Below are positions 7,054 through 15,618 of a stretch of DNA of 31,505 bases, in pieces (position 1 is the first letter of the stretch; each line of letters starts with the position of its first letter). A model generated the notes under the pieces. That model did not search any database and was not told the DNA's origin. It saw only the letters and a program-made list of their open reading frames with translations. Source of the stretch: JBBSEZ01 sp038239195 (GTDB lineage Bacteria > Planctomycetota > Planctomycetia > Gemmatales > Gemmataceae); contig JBBSEZ010000054.1 of the NCBI GenBank assembly GCA_038239195.1, positions 1 to 31,505 on the forward strand, written 5' to 3'. The position numbers and the translations under genes are program-made.

Positions 7054-9579
7054 TCACTCCCGTGCCCCCTCGCGGCGCACCGCCCGGCGCTCCTTGGTGC
7101 TGAACGTCTCGGCGACCAGCCCGCTGGCGTGACTGCGCACGCGGACGGCCCCGTGTTCGTGCGTCGTCCAGAAGGTCGCCCCTCCCTTGGTGTACAGCGC
7201 GGGCGCCTTCTTGGCGCCGCGGGGCGGGCCCTGGCACGACACCACCAGGCGCGGCCGGCACCACTTCGTCAGCCCGGAGCCATCGACGCGGTGGCTGCCG
7301 TGATGGGGCGCCATGAGGACGTCCACCCGCTCTCCCGGCGAGGCGAGCACCTGGGTCATGCCTTGGCCTTCGAGGTCTCCGGTCAAGAGGAAGGAGTGCC
7401 CGGCGTGGCGCACACGCAGCACGAGGCTGCGAGCGTTCTCGGGCCCGGCGGGGCCCTTGCTCGGCGGGTGGAGCACCTCGAACGCGACCGGGCCGGCGCT
7501 CAGCCTGTCGCCCGCCGAGACAATGCAGATGGGCACGCGCTGGCGCGCCAGCATGGCGAGGGTGTGGCGGACGGGGGCGTTGTCGCGCTGCTGGAAGGTG
7601 GGCGTGCAGGTGACCTGGCCGACCGAGAAGCGCTCGAGCAGATCGGCCAGGCCGTTGAAGTGGTCGAGATCGGCGTGGGACAGGAACACCTCGTCGATGC
7701 GGCGCACGCCGCGCGACCAGAGGTAAGGGGCGATGACCCGGCGCGTCACCTCCGGGCCATTGATCGCGCCGGCGTCGTAGAGCAGCACCCGGCCATCGGG
7801 CGTTTCGAGGACGGTGCAACCCCCGTGGCCGACCGCGAGGAAGGTGCAGCGGAGCTCGTCCTTGGGGAAGCGCGCCGCGCCGGCGCCGAGGCCGACGCAC
7901 AACCAGGCCAGCGCCGCGACCGCGCCCCAGCGCCAGCGGGCGCGCAACGGTTCCTGCGTGAGCGCGATGAGGAAGGCCAGGTAGCCCAACCAGAGCCACC
8001 ACAGGGGAACGTCGGCAAGGTAGACGTGCGCGCTCCAGCTCTCGCCCCAATCCGCGAGGTCTTCACAGAGCGCGATGCAGAGGTGAACGACCTTGGCGGG
8101 GAGGTAGGTGAAGGCGGCGGGCAGCGGGGAGAGGGCCAGAAGCGCGAACCCGAAGAAGAGGGCAATGGTGGCGAGCAGCGTCAGGGGCGGGCCCAGCAGA
8201 AGGCCCGCAGTTGGGATGATGTGGGAGCGCGAGGCGGACAGGGGCGCTATCACGACCCAGATCAGGACCGTCACGACGTAGCTCTCCAAAACCATCCAGC
8301 CCAGTTGGCGCGCGGCCCGCAGCCAAAGCGGGCGCGCCGCGTCGAGCGCCTCCTCGATCGGATCGTCTTCCTTGTCCGAAAGCCAGCGCGTGGCCCAGTA
8401 GAGGACGGCGACGGCCAGGAAAGAGAACTGGCAGCCGGCGTCAAAAAGGTCGGTCGGATTGAGCAGGGCCACCGCCAGCCAGGCGAGCGCGAACTGGTTG
8501 GCGGGGAGGGTGCGCCGACGCAGCACGATCGCCCCTGCCACGACGCACACCGTCACGCCGGCGCGCATGGCCGAGGGCCGGCCGCCGGTCAGCAGGGCGT
8601 AGGCGAGCAGGCAGAGCGCGACGACGACGGCGCCGGGCCGCTGGCGCACGCCCACGCGCCGCAAGACGAACCAGAGGAAGCCGGCCAGGATCACGAGGTG
8701 CTGCCCCGAGATGGCGAGGACGTGGATGACGCCGGTGCGGACGTATTTCTCCCAGTCCGCGTTCGTCATCGGCGCCCCCTCGCCGAGCAGGAGCGCCGCG
8801 GCCACTCCGCTAGTGCGCGGCGGGAGCTTTTCGATCAGGACGCGCTGGCCCCAGCCGCGCCCGACCGCCAGCCAGCCGCGCCACGACGTCGGCCAGCGGC
8901 GCTCCAGGCGGGCCACCCCGGCGGGGGCGTGGCGGACGCTGATCTGGGCGCGGATGCCTCGGTCGCGGCAGTAGGCCCGGAAGTCGAACTCGCCGGGATT
9001 GGCGGGCCCAGCGATCAGCGCCAGGCGCCCCATCACCTCGACTTCATCGCCGATGTGGAGCGGTGGCAAGGGGCCGCTGGCCTGGAGGCGCACGCGGCCC
9101 GACACCGGGGCCCACGCGCCGTCGTGCTGAACGGCGCTGACGAGGACCACGGTCGAGGCGGTCTCGCCCTGGGGGCGCGACCGCAGCGGCGAGTTGTCGT
9201 TGCGGGGCACCGTGCGGCGCGGCTCCTCGTCGATGGTGCCGCGCAGCGCCACCGGCCGCGGCTCGCTTGGGGCGAAGTTGCCGACGTCGTCGGCGGGATA
9301 GAAGTCGCGCTGGAAGTGGTGGTAGGCCGCCCCGAACGCGGCGGCGGCGAGGGCCAGGTAGGCAATGGGCAGGCCGGAACGCGCGCCTATCTGGGCGATC
9401 AGCCAGGCGAGCAGGAAGACGGCGCCGGCGAGGAGACTGACCAGAAGCGGGATGGGGGCGTAGCGATCGACGACGATGCCGAGGGTGACGGCTAGGGCGA
9501 AGGGCACGAGGGGAGCGCGCCAGATGCTGGTCGGCAACTGGCTGGTGGAGGCGTCGGCGGTGCGCGGAATGGTGGCCAT
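7054..9579 (-). CDS. comEC: ComEC/Rec2-family DNA internalisation protein
   Basis: This 841-residue protein has the full ComEC layout. An N-terminal pair of helices (about residues 20-75) is followed by an OB-like periplasmic domain (about 80-200), then the multi-helix Competence domain (about 230-560), including VIHVLAISGQHLVILAG. The last domain (about 580-800) has a metallo-beta-lactamase fold. Metal ligands are visible in SHADLDH (634-640), LLTGDLE (about 731) and APHHGS (757-762). Family members form the inner-membrane channel for single-stranded DNA uptake, and the C-terminal domain may act as a nuclease. The start at 9579 gives a hydrophilic N-terminus of about 25 residues. The gene stands alone, with no other competence genes near. 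A broken copy of its 3' end lies at 5990-6122. Confidence 0.92.
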   Translation of the reverse strand: MATIPRTADASTSQLPTSIWRAPLVPFALAVTLGIVVDRYAPIPLLVSLLAGAVFLLAWLIAQIGARSGLPIAYLALAAAAFGAAYHHFQRDFYPADDVGNFAPSEPRPVALRGTIDEEPRRTVPRNDNSPLRSRPQGETASTVVLVSAVQHDGAWAPVSGRVRLQASGPLPPLHIGDEVEVMGRLALIAGPANPGEFDFRAYCRDRGIRAQISVRHAPAGVARLERRWPTSWRGWLAVGRGWGQRVLIEKLPPRTSGVAAALLLGEGAPMTNADWEKYVRTGVIHVLAISGQHLVILAGFLWFVLRRVGVRQRPGAVVVALCLLAYALLTGGRPSAMRAGVTVCVVAGAIVLRRRTLPANQFALAWLAVALLNPTDLFDAGCQFSFLAVAVLYWATRWLSDKEDDPIEEALDAARPLWLRAARQLGWMVLESYVVTVLIWVVIAPLSASRSHIIPTAGLLLGPPLTLLATIALFFGFALLALSPLPAAFTYLPAKVVHLCIALCEDLADWGESWSAHVYLADVPLWWLWLGYLAFLIALTQEPLRARWRWGAVAALAWLCVGLGAGAARFPKDELRCTFLAVGHGGCTVLETPDGRVLLYDAGAINGPEVTRRVIAPYLWSRGVRRIDEVFLSHADLDHFNGLADLLERFSVGQVTCTPTFQQRDNAPVRHTLAMLARQRVPICIVSAGDRLSAGPVAFEVLHPPSKGPAGPENARSLVLRVRHAGHSFLLTGDLEGQGMTQVLASPGERVDVLMAPHHGSHRVDGSGLTKWCRPRLVVSCQGPPRGAKKAPALYTKGGATFWTTHEHGAVRVRSHASGLVAETFSTKERRAVRREGARE

Positions 9580-9687
9580 CGCGTGAGCGCCGGGGCAAAA
9601 GACGTCGCGAGGGAAATTGTCCGGCTTCGCACGCTGAAGGGCAAGCGCGAAATGAGGCTCCGCGGCCCCTATTCCCGCTCGTCGAGA

Positions 9688-9709
9688 TATCGGGTATCAT
9701 GCCCCGATA
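9688..9709. promoter_or_regulatory. Hairpin directly upstream of the Uma2 ribosome binding site
   Basis: TATCGGG (9688-9694) and CCCGATA (9703-9709) form a 7-bp stem with an 8-nt loop. The stem ends exactly at the GGAGG (9710-9714) serving ATG 9722. It could mask the binding site in RNA or act as a DNA operator. It may also be chance, since GC-rich leaders often fold. Confidence 0.4.
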
Positions 9710-9721
9710 GGAGGCCGGACC

Positions 9722-10429
9722 ATGAGTACTCTCCTTCCCGCGCCCTCGGCGAAGCCTCTTCGGAGCGTTCCGCTCCTGGTGAACGGCGATCGGATGAAGC
9801 AGCCCGAGTTTCACCGCCGCTATCAGAGCTATCCCGACGGCAAACAATTTGAACTGGTCGGAGGGATCGTCTACGTGGCCTCGCCATTACGCCGTCCGCA
9901 CGCGACGTATCATTCCGATCTGAATTTGGTCCTCGGCCTCTACGCGGCGGGCACACCTGGCGTCGAGGCTGGCGACAATTCCACGATGATCCTCGGTGAG
10001 GAGAGCGAGCCGCAACCCGACCTCGACATGCGCATCCTCCGGGAGCATGGGGGGCAATCGTACGTCAATGACGAAGCGTACCTGGTAGGCGCACCGGAAC
10101 TGGTTGTCGAGGTCGCCTACAGTTCGCGCTCCCTCGACATGAACCAGAAGCGCGACGACTACCGGCTTGCCGGGGTGCGCGAGTACCTGGTGTACTGCAT
10201 CGAGGAGGAGGAACTGCACTGGTTCCAGTTCCCCGCGGAGGAGGAACTCAAATTTTCCCGGGACGGCATCTGCCGGTCGGTCTTCTTCCCGGGGCTGTGG
10301 ATTGATCGCCAAGCCCTGATCGACCACAACGGTTCTCGCCTCATCGAGGTCGTTCAGCAAGGCCTCGCCAGCCGTCCCCACGCCGCGTTCGTGAAGCGCC
10401 TTGCGGCCGCGCGCCGCAAGCAATCGTGA
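9722..10429 (+). CDS. Uma2-family putative endonuclease (DUF820, PD-(D/E)XK fold)
   Basis: This 235-residue protein has the Uma2/DUF820 pattern, a restriction-endonuclease-like fold common in large numbers in cyanobacteria and planctomycetes. Visible elements are FELVGG with E44, QPDL with D100, PELVVEVAY with E130, and NQKRDDY with K143. Together these give the E...PD...E-x-A...K arrangement expected of an intact PD-(D/E)XK site. GVREYLVY after the lysine is another family hallmark. The start is ATG 9722 behind GGAGG, and a short hairpin adjoins the binding site. The biological role of the family is not settled; both mobile-element and defence links have been proposed. It is transcribed alone, facing the minus-strand gene at 10439. 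Confidence 0.88.
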   Translation: MSTLLPAPSAKPLRSVPLLVNGDRMKQPEFHRRYQSYPDGKQFELVGGIVYVASPLRRPHATYHSDLNLVLGLYAAGTPGVEAGDNSTMILGEESEPQPDLDMRILREHGGQSYVNDEAYLVGAPELVVEVAYSSRSLDMNQKRDDYRLAGVREYLVYCIEEEELHWFQFPAEEELKFSRDGICRSVFFPGLWIDRQALIDHNGSRLIEVVQQGLASRPHAAFVKRLAAARRKQS

Positions 10430-10438
10430 GGAGCTTCC

Positions 10439-11241
<803 letters not shown>

Positions 11242-11245
<4 letters not shown>

Positions 11246-12975
11246 GGGGGTGTCTCCCGGGTTTTCCCGTTGCCAAGAGAAGGCGTCTCTTCTTCGCCGG
11301 TCCTGCCGAAGCACACCAGGGTGACGTCGTCCTGCTGACTGGGGCCGGAGGCGTGCTGCTTCACGGCCTGGATGAGGCGCTCGCCGGTCGCCCGCGCGGC
11401 AAAGGGCTCGGCCCCAAGGATCGCGTGGGCCCTTTTCGCCCGGAACAGGTGGTCTTGCGCGTCCATCGCCTCGGTGACGCCATCGCTGAACAGCACCAGG
11501 CCGTCCCCTGGCCCCAGCTTGATCTGGCAGGATTCGTAGTCGCAGGCGTCGAGGATGCCGATGGGCAGACCGGAAACCTTGGCCGGGGCCGCTTCCTCCA
11601 CGGCCCCCGTGGCGCGACGCGAAAGCAGCGGAGACGGATGGCCGGCGTTCACCAGCGTGACCACGTGCGTCCCGGGGTCGAGCACCACCGCGACAAGCGT
11701 CACGAACCGCTCGGCCAGGAGCGACGGCTTCATGATCGCGTTGAGCTTGCTCACGGCCTGGCCCAGGGTGGCGGGAAGCCCGGGCTCGCTCAGCAGGCAG
11801 GCGCGGGCCTCGACGCTGAACTTGACCATGACCAGGGCGGCGGCCACGCCCTTGCCCGCCACGTCGCCCAGCAGGATGGCAAGGCGCTGCTGGGGCAGGG
11901 GCACGAAATCGTAGTAATCGCCGCCAACTTCCAGGGCGGATTCGTAGTAGGCGTAAAACTCGTACCCGGGCACCTCGGGGAGGCGCTGGGGCAGAAGGGC
12001 TCGCTGCACCTCGTGGGCCACCTCCAGGTCCCGCTCGCGGCGCTGATGGCTCAGCGAGCTCCGATGGAAGCGGGCATTGGACAGGGCGATCGAGGCCTGG
12101 CTGGCGACGCCAACCAGGAGGTTGAGGTCCTCCTGGGTGAACTTTGCCTTGGGCGCCGCGGTGTCGAGCTGGATGGCGCCGAGGGGCTGGTGATCCTGCG
12201 ACCAGAGAGGGGCGCACATCAGCGAGCGCATGGGTAGGGCGTTGAGGCTCTGGCTTTCGGGAAACTCCTGGGCGAGGTCGTTGCCGAGGATCGCTTGCGC
12301 ATTGTCCAGGCAGCGCCGGACGATGCTGTCGCTGAAGCGGGCGTCGGGCGGAACGTCCTCGTTGCTCGAGGCGGCCCGGCGGCTCTTGAAGGCGCGGGGG
12401 ACCAGCCGCTGGGTGGCCTCGTCCAACAGGATGATGAGCCCGCGCTCGGCCTGTTTGAAGAGCAGGAACAGTTGATCGACGATCCGGGGCAACAAGGCAT
12501 CGACGTCGAGGGTGCTGCTCAGGCTGTTGCTGATCTCCAGGATGACCTTGAGCTTTTCCGCGGACTGCGCTTGCAGCGACTGGATGCTGCTGTCGTGGTC
12601 GATGGACGCCTCGACGGAGAACGCCGTCTCCGGGCCCTCGTCGAAATTGCACAAGAAGTCGCAAATCCGGATGCGGTCGTTGTTGCGCAGCAGGACGCGC
12701 CCCGGAAAAGGGACCTGCTCGTCGTTGACGAAGGTGCCGTTGCGGCTCTTGGCGCCCTGACCGTCGCCGTCCTCGATGTAATACTTGTCCCCGACGCACG
12801 ACACGACGGCATGCCGGCGGCTGACGCTGCTCGTCCGTCCGGCGCTCTTGTGGCGGACCATGCTCTCGGTGATGACGATGTCGCACCCGTTGTCCCGGCC
12901 CAGGACGATTCGGCTTCCCTGGAGGGAAAGCCGCTGTCCCTGATCGGCCCCGGTGAGAAGATAGAGGCTCGCCAC
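11242..12975 (-). CDS. FHA-GAF-SpoIIE (PP2C-type) phosphatase
   Basis: This is a 577-residue cytoplasmic signalling protein. Residues about 1-108 are an FHA phosphothreonine-binding domain, with LGRDNGCDI, SSVSRRH and GAKSRNGTFVN. Residues about 165-310 are a GAF domain. Residues about 345-560 are a SpoIIE/RsbU-type serine phosphatase, with EVGGDYYDF, LLGDVAGKGVAAAL and LFSDGVTEAMD showing the metal-binding aspartates. Such proteins usually dephosphorylate anti-sigma-factor antagonists in partner-switching stress pathways. No partner (STAS or HATPase protein) is visible nearby. I prefer GTG 12975 (GAGAGGGGG upstream) because the FHA domain begins immediately. Its stop overlaps the start of the Pcs-like gene as GTGA, so translation of the two is coupled. 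Confidence 0.9.
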
Positions 12976-13107
12976 GTGATGTCCCCCTCTCGCACGATCG
13001 CGCCGGACGAAAACGCGGCGCCCGGCCTCTCGGCCCACCGCCTTCCTCAACGATTTGTACGCTCTCCCAACTGTCCCAGTTTCAGGCGAACAACGCTTCG
13101 GGGCAAC

Positions 13108-14679
13108 CTACGGCGCCGGGAGCTCGGTTGCAGTTAGTGCCAGGGGGCCCGGAACGACCGGGCGCCGGCGAGCCTGGATCAACTCCAGCAGCGCCGCCCC
13201 TGCCGAGCGCGGCCGCCTGCGCTCGACGTCCACCTGCGCGTTGGCGTCGCGCATCATCCCCACGTCGATGGAGCGGACGAGCGGCCACAGCGCCTCCTGG
13301 AGCCCTGGCTTGGTCACCGCCTTGGGAGACAGTAGCAAGATGGCGTCGTAGGGCGGGAACGCCTGCCGGGAGTCTTCCAGCACGACCAGCTCGTAGGCCT
13401 TGATGCGCCCGTCGCTGGTATAGGCGCAGATCACGTCCACCGCGCCGCCCTTCACGGCCGAATACATGAGCGTCGGATCCATCGGCCTGGTCTCGGCGAA
13501 CGCCAGGCCGTAGGCGTTGCGCACCCCGGCCCACTCGGGCCGGCGGAAGAACTGAAGGTCGCCCGCGATCTGCATCTTGCCGGAGTGCTTCGCCAGGTCG
13601 GCGACCGTGTGGATGCCCAGCGCGCGGGCGCGGTCGGCGCGCATGGCCAGGGCGTACGCGTTCTCGAAGCCCAGCGGGCCCAGGCAGGTCACGCCGTGCC
13701 TGGCGAGCAGGTACTTCTCCACCTCGATCAGCGTGGCCTCGGGGCCCAACTGGTCCTGCCGCTTCATCAGGGTGGCCCACACGTTGCCGGTGTAATCGAC
13801 GTAGCAGTCGATCTTGCTGGCGCGCAGCGACTCGAACTCGATCGTCTCGCCCATGCCCTTGCGCTGGTCCACCGAGAACCCGGCGGACTGGAGCTGGCCC
13901 TTGAGCACCTCCGCCAGGACGTATTGTTCGGTGTAGTCGGCGCTGCCGATCACCGCCGGGTTGACCGGGGGCGCCAGCACCCGGACGGCTGGCGCGTACA
14001 GGCCCCCGCCCACGACGAGCAGCAGGCCCAGCGCCCCGGCCCAGGCGAGGTTTCGGCTGCGCTGGCGCGCGGCCACCTCCAGCAGGTGGACGAGCTGATC
14101 GAGCACCACCGCCAGCAGGGCGGCGAAGACGCAGCCGAACACGGTGGACACGTGGTCGCGCGTGTTGAGGCCGGCGAAGATGTAGTTGCCCAGGGTCGTC
14201 TCGCCCACCGGCGTCGCCAGGGTGGCCGTCCCCACGACGAGGACCGTGGCCGTGCGCACCCCGGCGATGATGACCGGGGCGGCCAGGGGCAGTTGCACCC
14301 GGAAGAGCATCTGCCGGGCGCTCATGCCCAGCCCGCGCGCGGCCTCGATCAGGGCGGGATCGACCCCCTTGAGCCCGATGACCGTGTTCGCCAGGATGGG
14401 TAGAAAGCTGTAGAGCGTCATGGCGATGAACGCGGGCAAGAAGCCGATCGTCCCACCCAGAAGTGGGACCATGAGCGCCAGCAGCGCCAGGCTGGGCACG
14501 GTCTGGAGCACGCCCGCCACGCCCAGGGCCCACTCGGCAAGCCGGGGCCGCCGGCTCGCCAACACGCCCAGCGGCACGCTGACCGCCAGGCCGACCGCCA
14601 GCGCCGCCACGGAGAGCAGCAGGTGCCCTCCCAGGTAGGAGGGCAGGTCCTCGAACAGTTCCTTGAGTTGCTCGCTCAT
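13108..14679 (-). CDS. Fused permease and substrate-binding protein of an osmoprotectant/choline ABC importer
   Basis: This is a 523-residue fusion. Residues about 1-205 are a binding-protein-dependent permease of the OpuCB/ProW type with the EAA loop EAARGLGMSARQMLFRVQLP (112-131). A further helix at about 212-230 leads to an extracytoplasmic binding domain (about 240-505) of the OpuAC/ProX class. Its markers are IGSADYTEQYVLAEVLK, ESLRASKIDCYVDYTGN and an ICAYTSDGRIKAYEL segment. Known members bind glycine betaine, choline, carnitine or ergothioneine. The fusion ties the receptor to the channel. The start ATG 14679 overlaps the ATPase stop as ATGA, giving tight coupling. The exact ligand cannot be read by eye; the Pcs-like gene in the same direction makes choline attractive. 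Confidence 0.9.
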   Translation of the reverse strand: MSEQLKELFEDLPSYLGGHLLLSVAALAVGLAVSVPLGVLASRRPRLAEWALGVAGVLQTVPSLALLALMVPLLGGTIGFLPAFIAMTLYSFLPILANTVIGLKGVDPALIEAARGLGMSARQMLFRVQLPLAAPVIIAGVRTATVLVVGTATLATPVGETTLGNYIFAGLNTRDHVSTVFGCVFAALLAVVLDQLVHLLEVAARQRSRNLAWAGALGLLLVVGGGLYAPAVRVLAPPVNPAVIGSADYTEQYVLAEVLKGQLQSAGFSVDQRKGMGETIEFESLRASKIDCYVDYTGNVWATLMKRQDQLGPEATLIEVEKYLLARHGVTCLGPLGFENAYALAMRADRARALGIHTVADLAKHSGKMQIAGDLQFFRRPEWAGVRNAYGLAFAETRPMDPTLMYSAVKGGAVDVICAYTSDGRIKAYELVVLEDSRQAFPPYDAILLLSPKAVTKPGLQEALWPLVRSIDVGMMRDANAQVDVERRRPRSAGAALLELIQARRRPVVPGPLALTATELPAP

Positions 14680-15461
14680 GGCGCGGCTCCGTTGGGCGGG
14701 CCAGCGGCAAGGGCCTCGAGCCGATCGGCCTGGCGCTTCGGGCTGGCCATCAACTCCTTGACGAACGCATCGACGGGGCTCGTCAACAGCTCGCGCGGGG
14801 TGCCCATCTGGACGAGCCGACCGGCGTTCATCACGGCGATCAGGTCGGCCGACAGCAGCGCCTCGGTCATGTCGTGCGTCACCATCACCGCCGTCAGGTT
14901 GAGCTGACGGCGGAGGGCAAGGAACTCGTTGCGCACCTCGTCTCGCGTGATCGGGTCGAGGGCGCCAAAGGGCTCGTCGAGCAGCATCACCTGAGGCCCC
15001 GCGGCGAGGGCGCGGGCGAAGCCGACGCGCTGCTGCTGTCCGCCGGAGAGCTCGCGCGGCTTGCGGGCGCGAAACTCCTCCGGAGGCAGGTGGACGAGGG
15101 CGAGCAGCTCCTCGACGCGCGCGGCGATGCGCTCGGCCGGCCAGCCCAGCAGGCGCGGCACGACGCCGACGTTCTCGCCCACCGTCATGTGGGGGAAGAG
15201 GCCGACTCCCTGAAAGGCGTAGCCGATGCCGCGCCGCAGCTCGACCGGATCGACGTCGAGGACGCTCTTGCCGTTGACCGCGATGCGGCCGGAGGTTGGC
15301 TCGATGAGGCGGTTGATCATCTTCAGGGTGGTGGTCTTCCCGCTGCCGGACCCGCCGAGCAGCACGAGCAGCTTGCCGGGCGGCACGCGCAGGCTTACGT
15401 CGCGGACCGCGAAGGGGCCCTCGGGGCCGTAGCGCTTGCTCACGCCTTCCAGTACGATCAT
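14676..15461 (-). CDS. OpuCA/ProV-type ABC transporter ATPase
   Basis: This 261-residue ATPase serves the fused permease encoded next. Walker A is GGSGSGKT (36-43). The signature LSGGQQQRVGFARAL and Walker B VMLLDEPFGALDP are intact, followed by the THDMTEAL switch region. The family's common C-terminal CBS domains are absent: the protein ends about 20 residues after the core with a Pro/Gly tail. The start is ATG 15461. An in-frame ATG 75 bp upstream would add a basic stretch with no similarity. The gene is divergent from the phosphoesterase gene at 15619, so the 157-bp gap probably holds promoters for both. Confidence 0.9.
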   Translation of the reverse strand: MIVLEGVSKRYGPEGPFAVRDVSLRVPPGKLLVLLGGSGSGKTTTLKMINRLIEPTSGRIAVNGKSVLDVDPVELRRGIGYAFQGVGLFPHMTVGENVGVVPRLLGWPAERIAARVEELLALVHLPPEEFRARKPRELSGGQQQRVGFARALAAGPQVMLLDEPFGALDPITRDEVRNEFLALRRQLNLTAVMVTHDMTEALLSADLIAVMNAGRLVQMGTPRELLTSPVDAFVKELMASPKRQADRLEALAAGPPNGAAP

Positions 15462-15553
15462 GGCTGCCTCTCGGTGTCGGCCGTTCTCCTCCAGGCACTT
15501 TCCCGCCCGTCGCGCCACGACTTTCGCCTTCTTCACGAAATCTTCCTTGCTGT

Positions 15554-15582
15554 TTTACAGGCCGTCGCCACACTAATCTACT
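15554..15582 (+). promoter_or_regulatory. Candidate housekeeping-type promoter for the phosphoesterase gene
   Basis: TTTACA (15554-15559, 5 of 6 matches to TTGACA), a 17-bp spacer and TCTACT (15577-15582, 4 of 6 matches to TATAAT) lie 37 bp before ATG 15619. The region is AT-richer than its surroundings. This is a pattern match only. Confidence 0.35.
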
Positions 15583-15618
15583 TGTTCTCCCTCACTCCGC
15601 TCATTCGGAGGTGCTCCC

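Noticed and set aside
7129..9495. Long plus-strand open frame opposite comEC
   Set aside because: It is antisense to an intact, motif-bearing ComEC. Its translation is Arg/Gly/Ala/Glu-rich without any domain, as expected for the shadow of a high-GC gene.
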